Shown here: positions 50,598 through 61,356 of the stretch, in pieces | Layout of the letters: each line of letters begins with the position of its first letter | Position numbering within the stretch: the stretch's first letter is position 1 | Assembly (NCBI GenBank): GCA_946480445.1 | Contig: CAMLJN010000005.1 | Span: forward strand, 141,117-205,116 | Origin: an uncultured Buttiauxella sp. | GTDB taxonomy: Bacteria; Pseudomonadota; Gammaproteobacteria; Enterobacterales; Enterobacteriaceae | Reading direction: 5' to 3' | Length of the DNA: 64,000 nucleotides | Made by a program: the position numbers and the translations under genes | Notes under the pieces: generated by a model | Told to the model about the DNA's origin: nothing | Databases searched by the model: none | The model's input: the letters and a program-made list of their open reading frames with translations, nothing else

Positions 50598-51671
50598 ATG
50601 AAAAACAAACAACTCTGGATCAACCATATCAAAGGGCTGTGCATCTGCCTGGTGGTCATTTACCACTCGGTGATCACCTTCTACCCGCATATCAAAGGGC
50701 TGCCGCCGGGTCTGAGCGAATACGTCGCCAAAAGCTGGATCTACCTGAACCTGTATCTGGCGCCCTTCCGTATGCCGGTGTTCTTCTTTATCTCCGGCTA
50801 CCTGATTCATCGCTATATCAATGAAGTGAAATGGCGGGCCTGTATTGATAAACGAATCTGGAATATTTTCTACGTGCTGGCACTGTGGGGCGTGTTGCAG
50901 TGGCTGGGGATCTCGCTGATTAATCAATGGCTCGCGCCGGATATGGTGCGTAACCCGGCCTCCAATGCGGCCTACTCTGAAACCTTTGGTCAGTTCGTGG
51001 TCAGCATGGCGAAGGCGAGCACCAGCCTGTGGTATCTGTACGCGCTGGTCGTCTACTTCCTCATTTTTAAGGCGCTGCGTGCTTTAAAAGTACCGGTGCT
51101 GATTGCCCTGATTGGCCTCAACGTGGTGATTAGCTTTATGCCGCTGCCGTGGTGGGGCATGAACAGCGTGGTACGTAACATGTGCTATTACGGATTAGGT
51201 GCGTGGTTCGGGCCGCAGCTGTTAGCCTGGATGAAGCGCTTTCGATTCCGCCAGCATCCTCTGCTTTGCGGCCAGGCGGTTATTGGCTCGCTGGCGCTCT
51301 ATCTGGTTAAAATCCCGGTGGCTATCTCCGTGGTGTCGATTTTCGTCATCATGAAATTTTTCTACACGCTGGATAGCTGGCGCGAAAGCAGTGCCGATGC
51401 CTTCCTTAACATCGTAGGGTCTAACACCATCGCCATCTATACCACACATCGCATCGTGATTGAGGCGCTGAGCCTGTTTATGCTTGCGCAGATAAGCCAG
51501 GGACAGTTTCCCGACGACATCGTGCTGACCATTCTGCTGGTGTATCCGTTCGCGAGCCTCGCCATCTGCACGCTAATCGGGCTGGGATTCAGAAAGCTGT
51601 CTACGGCGGTGTTTGGCGATCTGTTCTTCTCTCCTCCTGCCAGGCTGGTCCCGGCCACCTCGTCAGGCTAA
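50598..51671 (+). CDS. ycfT: Acyltransferase-3 family inner-membrane protein YcfT
   Basis: 357 residues, about ten helices. Opens WINHIKGLCICLVVIYHSVI, with the conserved His of the acyltransferase-3 (DUF1624-like) family, and FRMPVFFFISGYL, the second motif. Such proteins transfer acyl groups to surface glycans; YcfT has no assigned substrate. A hairpin CCCGACG / CGTCGGG at 51686-51701 follows the stop. Confidence 0.92.
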   Translation: MKNKQLWINHIKGLCICLVVIYHSVITFYPHIKGLPPGLSEYVAKSWIYLNLYLAPFRMPVFFFISGYLIHRYINEVKWRACIDKRIWNIFYVLALWGVLQWLGISLINQWLAPDMVRNPASNAAYSETFGQFVVSMAKASTSLWYLYALVVYFLIFKALRALKVPVLIALIGLNVVISFMPLPWWGMNSVVRNMCYYGLGAWFGPQLLAWMKRFRFRQHPLLCGQAVIGSLALYLVKIPVAISVVSIFVIMKFFYTLDSWRESSADAFLNIVGSNTIAIYTTHRIVIEALSLFMLAQISQGQFPDDIVLTILLVYPFASLAICTLIGLGFRKLSTAVFGDLFFSPPARLVPATSSG

Positions 51672-51821
51672 TTAAAGCGAAGCTGCCCGACGTTCGTCGG
51701 GTCGCTCAGCCAGACAATTTATTCAGCGGGTTGCTTCTCCAAAGCGATCGCGGATAATAATAACTATCTGAAGTTCATGGGCCGATGCACACGGTGCAAC
51801 ATGAGAGATCCTGATTCCGCT

Positions 51822-54800
51822 ATGCCTGAACATTACCGCTATTCCTTACCTGTTAAAGCCGGCGATCAACGCTACCTCGGAGAACTCACCGGTTCCGCCT
51901 GCGCAACGATCGTGGCCGAGATTGTCGAACGCCACAGCGGCCCGGTGGTGTTGATTGCCCCCGACATGCAAAACGCGCTGCGTCTGCATGACGAAATCAT
52001 GCAGTTTACCGACAGCCTGGTGGTCAACCTTGCCGACTGGGAAACGCTGCCGTACGACAGTTTCTCGCCGCATCAGGAAATTATCTCCTCGCGCCTGTCG
52101 ACCCTTTATCAGCTGCCTACCATGCAGCGCGGCGTGCTGATTATGCCGGTGAATACGCTGATGCAGCGCGTCTGCCCGCACAGCTATCTGCACGGCCACG
52201 CGCTGGTCATGAAAAAAGGCCAGCGGCTTTCGCGCGATAATTTGCGCAGCCAGCTTGAACAGGCAGGCTACCGCAGCGTGGAGCAGGTTATGGAACACGG
52301 GGAATTTGCCACCCGCGGCGCGCTGCTCGATCTGTACCCGATGGGCAGCAATCAGCCCTACCGTATCGACTTTTTCGACGATGAAATCGACAGCCTGCGC
52401 GTGTTCGACGTGGATACCCAGCGCACGCTGGAAGAAGTAGAGGCCATTAATTTACTGCCCTCGCACGAATTTCCTACGGACAAAGCCGCCATCGAGCTGT
52501 TCCGTAGCCAGTGGCGCGACAGGTTCGATGTGAAACGCGAAGCCGAGCACATTTATCAGCAGGTGAGCAAAGGCACCCTCCCCGCCGGGATAGAATACTG
52601 GCAGCCGCTGTTCTTCAGCGAGCCGTTACCGCCGCTGTTTAGCTATTTCCCGCAAAACACCCTGGTGGTGAACACGGGCGATCCTGAAGCCAGCGCGGAA
52701 CGTTTCTGGCTCGATGCAAACGCACGTTATGAAAATCGCGGCGTGGATCCGATGCGCCCGCTGCTGCCACCGGAAAGTCTCTGGCTGCGGGTGGACGAAC
52801 TGTTCAGCGAGCTGAAAGCCTGGCCGCGCATTCAGCTCAAAACGGAAAGCCTTAGCGAGAAAGCAGGCCATACCAATCTGGGCTACCAGGTGCTGCCCGA
52901 TCTGGCCGTACAGGCGCAAAACAAGGCCCCGCTGGATAATCTGCGCAGGTTCCTCGAATCCTTCGAGGGTCCGGTGGTTTTCTCCGTAGAAAGCGAAGGC
53001 CGCCGCGAAGCGCTGGGTGAGCTGCTTTCGCGGATTAAAGTCGCGCCAAAACGCATTTATCGTCTGGATGAGGCTGCCGACCGGGGCCGCTACCTGATGC
53101 TCGGTTCCAGCGAACACGGTTTTATCGACACCCTGCGTAACCTGGCGCTGATCTGTGAAAGCGATCTGCTTGGAGAACGTGTCAGCCGTCGTCGTCAGGA
53201 CAACCGTCGGGCCATTAACCCGGATACGCTGATCCGTAACCTGGCAGAACTGCACCCCGGCCAGCCCGTTGTACACCTCGAGCATGGCGTGGGCCGCTAT
53301 GCGGGCCTGACGACGCTGGAAGCCGGTGGCATCACCGCAGAATACCTGATGCTGACCTACGCAGGGGACGCAAAACTCTATGTCCCCGTCTCTTCGCTGC
53401 ATCTGATCAGCCGCTATGCTGGCGGGGCGGAAGAAAGCGCGCCGCTGCATAAACTGGGCAGCGATGCCTGGTCACGCGCGCGCCAGAAAGCGGCGGAGAA
53501 AGTCCGCGACGTGGCGGCAGAGCTGCTGGATATTTATGCCCAGCGCGCCGCGAAAGAAGGCTTCGCCTTTAAACACGATCGCGAGCAGTACCAGCTTTTC
53601 TGCGACAGCTTCCCGTTCGAAACCACGCCGGATCAGGCCCAGGCCATTAACGCGGTACTCAGCGATATGTGTCAGCCGCTGGCGATGGACAGGCTGGTGT
53701 GCGGCGACGTTGGCTTCGGTAAAACGGAAGTGGCTATGCGCGCGGCTTTCCTCGCCGTGGAAAACCATAAGCAGGTTGCCGTGCTGGTGCCGACTACCCT
53801 GCTCGCCCAGCAACACCTCGATAACTTCCAGGACCGTTTCGCCAACTGGCCGGTGCGCGTGGAAATGCTCTCGCGCTTCCGCAGTGCCAAAGAGCAGACG
53901 CAGATTCTGGAAGAAGCGCGCGAAGGGAAAATAGATATTCTTATCGGCACGCATAAGCTGCTGCAAAGCGACGTGAAGATGAAAGACCTTGGCCTGCTGA
54001 TCGTCGATGAAGAACACCGTTTCGGCGTGCGCCACAAAGAACGTATTAAGGCGATGCGCGCCGACGTCGATATTCTGACCCTAACCGCCACGCCGATCCC
54101 CCGTACGCTAAATATGGCGATGAGTGGAATGCGCGATCTGTCGATTATCGCCACGCCTCCCGCCCGCCGCCTCGCGGTGAAAACGTTCGTACGCCAGTAT
54201 GATGAGCTGGTAGTGCGCGAGGCGATCCTGCGTGAAGTGCTGCGCGGCGGCCAGGTCTATTATCTCTACAACGACGTGGAAAACATCCAGAAAGCGGCCG
54301 ACAGGCTGGCAGCACTGGTGCCGGAAGCGCGCATCACTATCGGCCACGGCCAGATGCGCGAGCGGGAGCTGGAACGCGTGATGAACGACTTCCACCACCA
54401 GCGTTTTAACGTGCTGGTGTGCACCACTATTATTGAAACCGGGATCGATATTCCCACGGCCAACACCATTATCATTGAGCGTGCCGACCACTTCGGCCTC
54501 GCCCAGCTGCACCAGCTGCGCGGCCGCGTCGGGCGATCGCACCACCAGGCCTACGCATGGCTGCTGACTCCGCATCCAAAAGCGATGACCACCGATGCGC
54601 AAAAACGTCTCGAGGCTATCGCTTCTCTGGAAGATCTGGGCGCGGGCTTTGCGCTGGCCACCCACGACCTGGAGATTCGCGGCGCAGGCGAGCTGCTCGG
54701 TGAAGGCCAGAGCGGCTCCATGGAAACCATCGGTTTCTCATTGTATATGGAGATGCTGGAAAACGCCGTGGACGCGCTCAAAGAGGGCCGCGAGCCGTCG

Positions 54801-55268
54801 CTGGAAGATTTAACCAGCAGCCAGACGGAAGTGGAGCTGCGTATGCCTGCCCTGCTGCCGGAAGATTTTATTCCGGACGTTAACACGCGGCTGTCGTTCT
54901 ACAAGCGTATCGCCAGCGCCAAAACGGCGCACGAGCTGGATGAGCTGAAAGTCGAGCTGATCGACCGCTTTGGCCTGCTACCGGATGCGGCCCGCAATCT
55001 GCTGGATATCGCTGCGCTGCGTCAGCAGGCACAAAAGCTTGGCGTGCGCAAAATCGAAGGCAATGAAAAAGGCGGCGTGATTGAGTTCGCCGAGAAGAAT
55101 CACGTCAATCCGGTATGGCTCATCGGCCTGCTACAAAAACAACCGCAGCACTACCGTCTTGATGGGCCGACGCGGCTGAAATTCATGCAGGATCTTGCCG
55201 ATCGCAAAACTCGCATGGACTGGGTGCGCAACTTTATGGGTCAGCTGGCGGAAAACGCCGCGGCCTGA
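51822..55268 (+). CDS. mfd: Transcription-repair coupling factor Mfd
   Basis: 1,148 residues, equal to E. coli, from ATG 51822 (MPEHYRYSLPVKAG); the frame opens 15 codons earlier. N-terminal UvrB-like module that binds UvrA, RNA polymerase interaction domain around LHPGQPVVHLEHGVGRY, and a RecG-like translocase with Walker A DVGFGKTEVAMR (about residue 630), DEEHRFG (about 730) and TIIETGIDIPTANT. The regulatory C-terminal domain is complete. It removes stalled polymerase at lesions and recruits UvrABC. Confidence 0.98.
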   Translation: MPEHYRYSLPVKAGDQRYLGELTGSACATIVAEIVERHSGPVVLIAPDMQNALRLHDEIMQFTDSLVVNLADWETLPYDSFSPHQEIISSRLSTLYQLPTMQRGVLIMPVNTLMQRVCPHSYLHGHALVMKKGQRLSRDNLRSQLEQAGYRSVEQVMEHGEFATRGALLDLYPMGSNQPYRIDFFDDEIDSLRVFDVDTQRTLEEVEAINLLPSHEFPTDKAAIELFRSQWRDRFDVKREAEHIYQQVSKGTLPAGIEYWQPLFFSEPLPPLFSYFPQNTLVVNTGDPEASAERFWLDANARYENRGVDPMRPLLPPESLWLRVDELFSELKAWPRIQLKTESLSEKAGHTNLGYQVLPDLAVQAQNKAPLDNLRRFLESFEGPVVFSVESEGRREALGELLSRIKVAPKRIYRLDEAADRGRYLMLGSSEHGFIDTLRNLALICESDLLGERVSRRRQDNRRAINPDTLIRNLAELHPGQPVVHLEHGVGRYAGLTTLEAGGITAEYLMLTYAGDAKLYVPVSSLHLISRYAGGAEESAPLHKLGSDAWSRARQKAAEKVRDVAAELLDIYAQRAAKEGFAFKHDREQYQLFCDSFPFETTPDQAQAINAVLSDMCQPLAMDRLVCGDVGFGKTEVAMRAAFLAVENHKQVAVLVPTTLLAQQHLDNFQDRFANWPVRVEMLSRFRSAKEQTQILEEAREGKIDILIGTHKLLQSDVKMKDLGLLIVDEEHRFGVRHKERIKAMRADVDILTLTATPIPRTLNMAMSGMRDLSIIATPPARRLAVKTFVRQYDELVVREAILREVLRGGQVYYLYNDVENIQKAADRLAALVPEARITIGHGQMRERELERVMNDFHHQRFNVLVCTTIIETGIDIPTANTIIIERADHFGLAQLHQLRGRVGRSHHQAYAWLLTPHPKAMTTDAQKRLEAIASLEDLGAGFALATHDLEIRGAGELLGEGQSGSMETIGFSLYMEMLENAVDALKEGREPSLEDLTSSQTEVELRMPALLPEDFIPDVNTRLSFYKRIASAKTAHELDELKVELIDRFGLLPDAARNLLDIAALRQQAQKLGVRKIEGNEKGGVIEFAEKNHVNPVWLIGLLQKQPQHYRLDGPTRLKFMQDLADRKTRMDWVRNFMGQLAENAAA

Positions 55269-55276
55269 TACAACCG

Positions 55277-55306
55277 AGGCGGGTGGCTCATGCTCACCCG
55301 CCTTTC
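55277..55306 (+). terminator. Terminator of mfd
   Basis: AGGCGGGTG / CACCCGCCT with a nine-base loop, followed by TTTCTT, nine bases after the stop. Confidence 0.75.
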
Positions 55307-55441
55307 TTACCAGACCTGCCTTTCCTGGAAACATTTACACATTCTTTTCAATAAGCCAGGGTTTCCCGACGCAGCGCCGACGCATAATTTCCAGTTAACG
55401 CTCCAATAACATTAACCTTCATTCTGATGAGGTTCAGCGTC

Positions 55442-56398
55442 ATGCCGTCTTTGCGTTTGTTCACTTCACCCGTCCGCCTGCTGGCAGGGTTATTACTTGT
55501 TACCTCGACGCTTGCCAGCCTGCCGGCCTGCGCCAACACTTATCCTCTGCCCGCCGCAGGCAGCCGGATTATCGGGCAGAACCTGTTTCATGAGGTCGCC
55601 GATGACGGCGGGTCGCTGGAGGCCATCGCCAAAAAATACAACGTTGGCTTCCTTGCAATGTTGCAGGCTAATCCGGGCGTTGACCCCTACGTGCCGCGTG
55701 CCGGCAGCGTGTTAACCATACCTCGCCAGATGCTGCTGCCCGACGCGCCGCGTGAAGGGCTGGTCGTCAACCTTGCCGAGCTGCGCGTCTATTACTATCC
55801 GGCCGGTCAAAACAGCGTCACGGTTTACCCGATTGGCATCGGCCAGCTCGGAGGCGATACCATGACGCCAACCATGCAGACCACCGTGTCGGATAAGCGT
55901 GCTAACCCAACCTGGACGCCTACCGCCAATATCCGCGCCCGTTACCTCGCCAATGGCATTAAACTGCCAGCCGTGGTACCGGCAGGCCCGGACAACCCGA
56001 TGGGGCACCACGCTATTCGTCTGGCGGCCTACGGTGGCGTTTACCTGCTACACGGCACAAATGCCGACTTCGGTATCGGTATGCGAGTCAGCTCCGGCTG
56101 TATACGCCTGCGGGATGACGACATTAAAGCGCTGTACCGTGAAATGCCGGTCGGCACGCCGGTAAGCATAATCAACACGCCGATCAAAGTCTCCGTGGAG
56201 CCGGACGGCCGCCGTCTTGTTGAGGTGCATCAGCCGCTGTCGAAGTCGATTGACGACGATCCAAAAGTGCTGCCCATCGTGCTCAACGAGCAAATGAAGC
56301 AGTTCCAGGCGGCACCGGAAACGGACGCGCAGATTATGGCTCAGGCGATGCTGCACCGCTCCGGTATGCCGGTAGAAGTCAACGCCAACGCGATTTAA
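55442..56398 (+). CDS. ldtC: L,D-transpeptidase LdtC
   Basis: 318 residues from ATG 55442, chosen because GAGG lies nine bases upstream; an ATG at 55427 has no ribosome site. Signal peptide to about ACA (residue 30), LysM-like region SLEAIAKKYNVGFLAMLQAN with VLTIP, then the YkuD domain with the catalytic motif HGTNADFG...SSGCIRL (Cys nucleophile). LdtC (YcfS) attaches Braun lipoprotein to peptidoglycan in the periplasm. In E. coli bhsA is next; here three other genes intervene. Confidence 0.96.
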   Translation: MPSLRLFTSPVRLLAGLLLVTSTLASLPACANTYPLPAAGSRIIGQNLFHEVADDGGSLEAIAKKYNVGFLAMLQANPGVDPYVPRAGSVLTIPRQMLLPDAPREGLVVNLAELRVYYYPAGQNSVTVYPIGIGQLGGDTMTPTMQTTVSDKRANPTWTPTANIRARYLANGIKLPAVVPAGPDNPMGHHAIRLAAYGGVYLLHGTNADFGIGMRVSSGCIRLRDDDIKALYREMPVGTPVSIINTPIKVSVEPDGRRLVEVHQPLSKSIDDDPKVLPIVLNEQMKQFQAAPETDAQIMAQAMLHRSGMPVEVNANAI

Positions 56399-56418
56399 GT
56401 ATTTTTTGCGATCAACAA

Positions 56419-56449
56419 GCACCGGACAATAGCCCTCCGGTGCTTTTTT
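56419..56449 (+). terminator. Terminator of ldtC
   Basis: GCACCGG / CCGGTGC with an 11-base loop and TTTTTTA tail, 20 bases past the stop. The last bases touch the convergent LysR gene end. Confidence 0.85.
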
Positions 56450-57398
56450 ATTGCCCTTTCCCTGCGTGCGCCGCCTGCGTTTTTTCACGACATACCTGAA
56501 GGACAAGCTGACGAAGCCAGCGATGGGCAGGATCGGCTTCCAGCCGCGGATGCCACATCTGCGATACGGTAATTGCCTCCGTCTTTACCGGCAGTTCAAA
56601 CGACCAGAGTGTGGCTGGACACCCCGTTTTATCACCCATGGGCTGATTGATGAGAAAAGATTCGGGTAAATGCGCCACAAGATCCGAGACCTGCACTACG
56701 GCCAGCGCGGCAGGAAAGCTCGGCACCCGGGCAGCAATATTACGCTTCATTCCCAACCCCTCCAGCGCCTCGTCTACTGACCCCGTTTTGTTTGCCCGCC
56801 GGGAAGCGACAACGTGTCCATAAGCGGCATAAAGCTCGGGGGTGATCTCTGATGCCTGCTCAAGCGGGTGCCCCTTCCTGACTACGCCCACAAACCTGTC
56901 CCTGAACAGAGCCTGAAGGCGAATTTCCGGTCCCATATTGCCCGGCACGCCAATCTCAAGATCGGCCTGCCCCTCGCGCAAAGCGCCCGACGTCTTTTCA
57001 GGCTTTGGCACAAAACACAGACGCGCAAGCGGGGCCACTTTCGCCGCAGCCGCGATCAGAGAAGGACCAAACGCAACCACAAACCCCTCGTTGGCGCGGA
57101 GCGTAAAGGCGCGCTCAAGGGTGGATAAATTCAGCTCGGATGACGGCGGGCGAAGGAGTGAACGTGCTGCAAAGACTGCATTTTGCGTGCGCTCGCGTAT
57201 TGCTTCGGCGTAGGGGGTTAACACCATATTACGCCCCGCACGCACCAGCAGAGGATCGCCGGTTACTGCACGCAGCCTGCTGAGCGTTCTGCTCATTGCC
57301 GAAGCACTCAGCCCCAGCCGACGGGCGGCACCGGCTACGCTTGCCGAAGCCAGTAACGCATCAAGCGCTATCAGCAAATTCAAATCAGGTTCTGCCAT
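56448..57398 (-). CDS. LysR-family regulator (NodD/LeuO-like subgroup)
   Basis: 316 residues. Opens DLNLLIALDALLASASVAGAA with the HTH in RRLGLSASAMSRTLSRLR and GDPLLVRAGRNMVLTPYA, the NodD/NahR-like style. Effector domain complete (GQADLEIGV, AVVQVSDLVAHLP). Its natural partner is probably the MFS gene at 61357: a second partial copy of this gene's first 24 codons and promoter lies just upstream of that gene, so the two were once a divergent pair. The autotransporter module now separates them. Confidence 0.9.
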   Translation of the reverse strand: MAEPDLNLLIALDALLASASVAGAARRLGLSASAMSRTLSRLRAVTGDPLLVRAGRNMVLTPYAEAIRERTQNAVFAARSLLRPPSSELNLSTLERAFTLRANEGFVVAFGPSLIAAAAKVAPLARLCFVPKPEKTSGALREGQADLEIGVPGNMGPEIRLQALFRDRFVGVVRKGHPLEQASEITPELYAAYGHVVASRRANKTGSVDEALEGLGMKRNIAARVPSFPAALAVVQVSDLVAHLPESFLINQPMGDKTGCPATLWSFELPVKTEAITVSQMWHPRLEADPAHRWLRQLVLQVCREKTQAAHAGKGQ

Positions 57399-57487
57399 CT
57401 TTCGTCCCTCCCGTCATCTATGGCGTCTGGTGCATGTTATCAGTTTAAAGGCTGTACTTTCCGCTTTATCTTTAAGGTGAGTATATT
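57326..57487. repeat. Direct repeat A (lysR 5' end and promoter region)
   Basis: 162 bases that recur at 61126-61287 with no gaps and about 16 mismatches by eye (about 90 percent identity). It covers the first 24 codons of lysR and 89 bases upstream. The two copies are offset by exactly 3,800 bases and enclose the autotransporter gene. Confidence 0.95.
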
Positions 57488-57731
57488 TGAATCCACCTAA
57501 AACACATTAATTTAACTGAACTTTATCACGAATATTCTTAGCCCCCACTCGCGCAGTTAAAAGAGAATCCACCCGCTATTTACGAAAGCAACCGGAATGT
57601 TTTTTAGTTAAGAAAAATAACAATCAAAACAGACGCTTAAATATAACAACCACCTAAATCCATAATATTTGCGAACCCATTACAAATCTATTAGAATGCA
57701 ATTAATAAAAGGGAGTTTATACAGGATGTGT
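57488..57731. other. AT-rich leader of the autotransporter gene
   Basis: Strongly AT-rich compared with both flanks. It should contain the autotransporter promoter, which I cannot place with confidence. A TTG-started frame extends into it, but no signal-peptide-like start is there. Confidence 0.4.
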
Positions 57732-60700
57732 ATGAAAATGAGATTTATTTCAGAAGTTTCTGCCTTAGTGTTATTGAGCTGGTCGGCCTCTGCATCAGCA
57801 ATATATTTCAATTCAACAGAAGTATCTGAAGAGGGTACCTGGGACTGGAAAAATAAAGGCTATATCATTGGAGGAGGAGAAGGAAATTATGGCGAACTGA
57901 GTTTGAAAGGTTCCGCCAGCTATAATCACGCTTTCACCGTTGGTTTAGATGGAGGGAATGGATCGCTCACCCTTTCTGAATCCGCAAAAAATCTGAATAA
58001 CAGCACGTATTTTTCTGTGGGTACCGCCTCTAAAGGTATTAGCTCAGCTAATGATACTGTTGGAGTATTAAATCTTGTCGGTGCTGATATCGGAAAGGTG
58101 ACGTCGCTTGATCTGAGTGTCGGAAGCAGTGGACACTTTGACTGGGACACCAAACGTGATAGTCAGGTCACGGGTACGTTGAACATCCTTGATGGAGCAA
58201 CTCTCGATGTTGGGGAACCCGTAAACTTCTCTAAGAATATAGCATTTGTAGGCAGTGGTAATACAAGCAACACCGGAATAATAAATATCTCCGGAAAAGG
58301 CAGCGCATTAAATTTAATAAGTAATGCCCCCTATCTTGGCGATTCTGCTGAAAATGGCTCATTATATCTTGGCTTTATTGGAAAAGGCATTGTCAACATT
58401 ACGGATGGCGGTACCTTGTTTGCGGGAAGAATTAGCGCATCAACTACGCTCGCCAACGATGATTCTTTTATAGCCCTGCAACCACCCTCCGCAGAAATCA
58501 ACGTGTCCGGGACAGGCAGTCAATTGATAGTTGGCAGTCAACTGTCTCTTGCGGCGGATGCGCTTGACACTCTTCAAGCCATTGATGTTCGGGTTACTCA
58601 GAAAGGTGCTGGCTCAGCTGTACTAAACATTGATAACTATGCAGACGTTATTTTTGAGGGCAAAGCTACCACTGACATAGACGGCTTCGATAATCCGGTA
58701 TCGGGCCTTTTCATGGCCAGCAATGCGAATACCTCAGCAATTGTTAACCTCAATAAAAACGGTTATATGACGATATCTAATAGTAATTTGTCATCTGATA
58801 AAGACGCTATCGTCGCCGGTGACGGTTATTATGCGTTTAACTTGAATGGTGGCACACTTCGGGTGAATGATTGCAAATATTGCGATGACAGGCTGTCGAC
58901 GAAAGTTAATATGAATGTCCTGTCAGAATCTGTGCTGGAAGCAGGCGATAATAAAGAAATGTATCTTAACGGTGCTCTGACGGGTGAAGGCGGGTTAGTT
59001 AAGGCAGGAGATGGGCTGGTTGCATTCTCAGGAAAGAATAATTACCGGGGCGGAACAAGAGTAGAAGGTGGAGAACTGCGTGCTGACAATGAGGGCGCAT
59101 TCGTAAACAACACCGCCTACATCGTTAATGCCGGTAAGCTGAATCTTAATGACCACGATTTAACGATGTCACATCTTGCTGGTCATGGTGGGGTTATAGA
59201 TGTCACTGAAGCCAGCCTTCTCATTGAACAAAACTCAGATAGTCTGTATGCAGGCTCTTTTGCAGGTGCAGGCCAGGTTGAAAAAAAGGGTTTCTCGACT
59301 CTGTACCTGAGCGGTGACAGCAGAAATTACAATTGAGATGTCTCTGTTACTGAAGGGCAAATAGATTCTTCAATGGCCCTGGGGGGAAATATCTCTATTC
59401 ATAATGAGAGCCTGTTATCTGCACAAGGCTATCTTGGCAAAACTGAAGTGAAGAAAGGTGGGAACCTCAGAGTCGGTAGTTATTTCTCTGATAAAGAGAC
59501 ACCGGCTCAACTTACAGTAGATCATGAGCTCATTAATGATGGCAGCATCACTATCGCAAGAAGCGGTAACGTAACGCAAAAGCATGTCGGTAACGAACTG
59601 CTCGTGAATGGCGATTACACGGGTAATCAGGGTGATATTTATTTCAACACTATCCTGGGTGATGACGCTTCCCTGACTGACAGAATGAGGGTGAGTGGAG
59701 ACACTGCCGGAACAACCTATGTACACGTTAACAACGTTGGCGGTGCAGGGGATTACACAGTAAATGGAATTGAGCTTATTCGTGTTGAAGGCCAGTCAAA
59801 CGGCGTTTTTATGCAAAACGCGCGTATTGTTGGTGGAGCCTATGAGTATTATTTGAACAGGGGTAAAGGGGTTGATTACAGCAACTGGTATCTTGTGAAT
59901 ACTAAACCTACGCCTGAGCCGGAGCCTACTCCTGAGCCTGAACCGGAACCGAACCCGACGCCGGACCCGGAACCCGTTCCGACACCGAGCCCGGCTCCCG
60001 ATCCGAAACCAGTCATTCGTCCGGAAGGTAGCCAATATGCGACCAACCTGCAGGCCGCCAATACACTGTTTGTACACAGGTTACACGATCGGCTGGGCGA
60101 GACTCACTATGTGGATGCCCTGACCGGTGAGGAAAAAGTGACCAGTATGTGGCTGCGTAATGTGGGTGGACACACCCGCTCCAGGGATAGCAGTGGCCAG
60201 CTGAAAACTCAGGCTAACCGCTATGTGATGCAGCTGGGGGGCGATATTGCACAATGGAGTAGCGACGGTGAGGATCGCTTCCATCTTGGGGTCATGGGCG
60301 GTTATGCCAACCAGAAGAGCAACACCCGTAGTCATTACAGCGGTTACAAGGCTGACGGTAGTATAAATGGCTACAGTGCCGGGGTATACGCCACCTGGCT
60401 GCAGGACAATGAGCAAAAGACAGGCGCTTATGTTGATAGCTGGATGCTTTATAACTGGTTTAATAACAGCGTAAGTGGTCAGGCGCTGCCATCAGAAAGC
60501 TATAGATCGAAAGGATTCACGACATCAATTGAAGCTGGCTATACATGGAAAACAGGTGAGAAAAATGCGCGTGAAAGTTATTACGTTCAACCAGTAGCCC
60601 AGCTGACGTGGATGGGAGTAAAAGCCGCCGAACACCGTGAAATGAACGGCACGCGGGTGCGCGGCGAAGGTGACGGAAATATTCAGTCCCGGATTGGTTT

Positions 60701-60983
60701 CAGAGCCTTTATTAAAGGACATAGTCTTATTGATGAAGGTAAGAATCGAATGTTTGAACCTTTCGTTGAAGTCAACTGGTTACATAACACAAAGACCTTT
60801 GGCGCCTCAATGGATGGCGTACACGTCAAACAGGTCGGCACACGAAATATTGGCGAAATGAAAGCGGGTGTTGAAGGTCAAATAAGTCCGAATGTGAATT
60901 TGTGGGGCAATGTAGCCCAGCAGATTGGTGATAAGGGCTACAGTGATACACAAGCTATGTTAGGAATAAAATATCTTTTCTGA
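57732..60983 (+). pseudogene. Autotransporter adhesin gene interrupted by one in-frame TGA
   Basis: A single reading frame of 1,084 codons broken only by TGA at 59334-59336 (codon 535); frame and similarity continue on both sides (RNYN, stop, DVSVTEGQ), so TGG to TGA is likely. The start at 57732 follows AGG by six bases and gives a signal peptide MKMRFISEVSALVLL...ASA; ATG 57726 and 57738 are alternatives. The passenger (to about 59900) is a beta-helix rich in Gly, Asn and Ser with autotransporter strand repeats such as GEGGLVKAGDGLVAFSGKNN. A Pro/Glu repeat linker (59905-60010) leads to a complete 12-strand barrel ending in LGIKYLF. Type Va secretion, AIDA-like. As it stands the first part would be secreted to the periplasm without a barrel, unless the stop is read through. 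Confidence 0.85.
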
Positions 60984-61125
60984 TGACAAAACACTGATGA
61001 AAATACGAATATAAGCCGTTTGAGTCACCATTAATCTGACAGTTATCGGTTATTTATATCGGTCTCTGTCAGATTACCTCTGCCTGAATTGTTCCCATCC
61101 AGCAGCCCTCCCCTTCAAGATTTCC
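60984..61125. other. Non-coding tail after the autotransporter gene
   Basis: AT-rich in its first half, with ATAACCGATAACTGTCAGATTA-like imperfect symmetry around 61033-61075 (TCTGACAG / CTGTCAGA) that could act as a weak terminator. No gene. Confidence 0.4.
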
Positions 61126-61287
61126 CGGCACCGGCTACGCTTGCCGTAGCCAGAAACGCATCAAGCGCTATCAGCAAATTCAAATCAGGTTCTGCCATCC
61201 GTCGTCCCTCCCTTCATCAATGGCGTCTGGTGCATGTTATCAGTGCAGATGCTGCGCCTTCCGCCTTATGTTTAAGATGAGTATATT
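61126..61287. repeat. Direct repeat B with truncated lysR copy
   Basis: Second copy of the 57326-57487 sequence, same orientation. It includes a 24-codon remnant of lysR on the minus strand (ATG at 61198, MAEPDLNLLIALDAF) that stops abruptly at 61126. Its other end leads into the MFS gene promoter. Confidence 0.95.
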
Positions 61288-61356
61288 CCCCGCATCGACT
61301 TAATTTACTTATCGTGAGCCGCACGACTCCGCTGTCGTTTGACGCCGGAGATTATT

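Noticed and set aside
59905..60010. Pro/Glu-rich repeats as a CRISPR-like or tandem DNA repeat
   Set aside because: They are codon-level repeats of the autotransporter linker in frame, without spacer structure.
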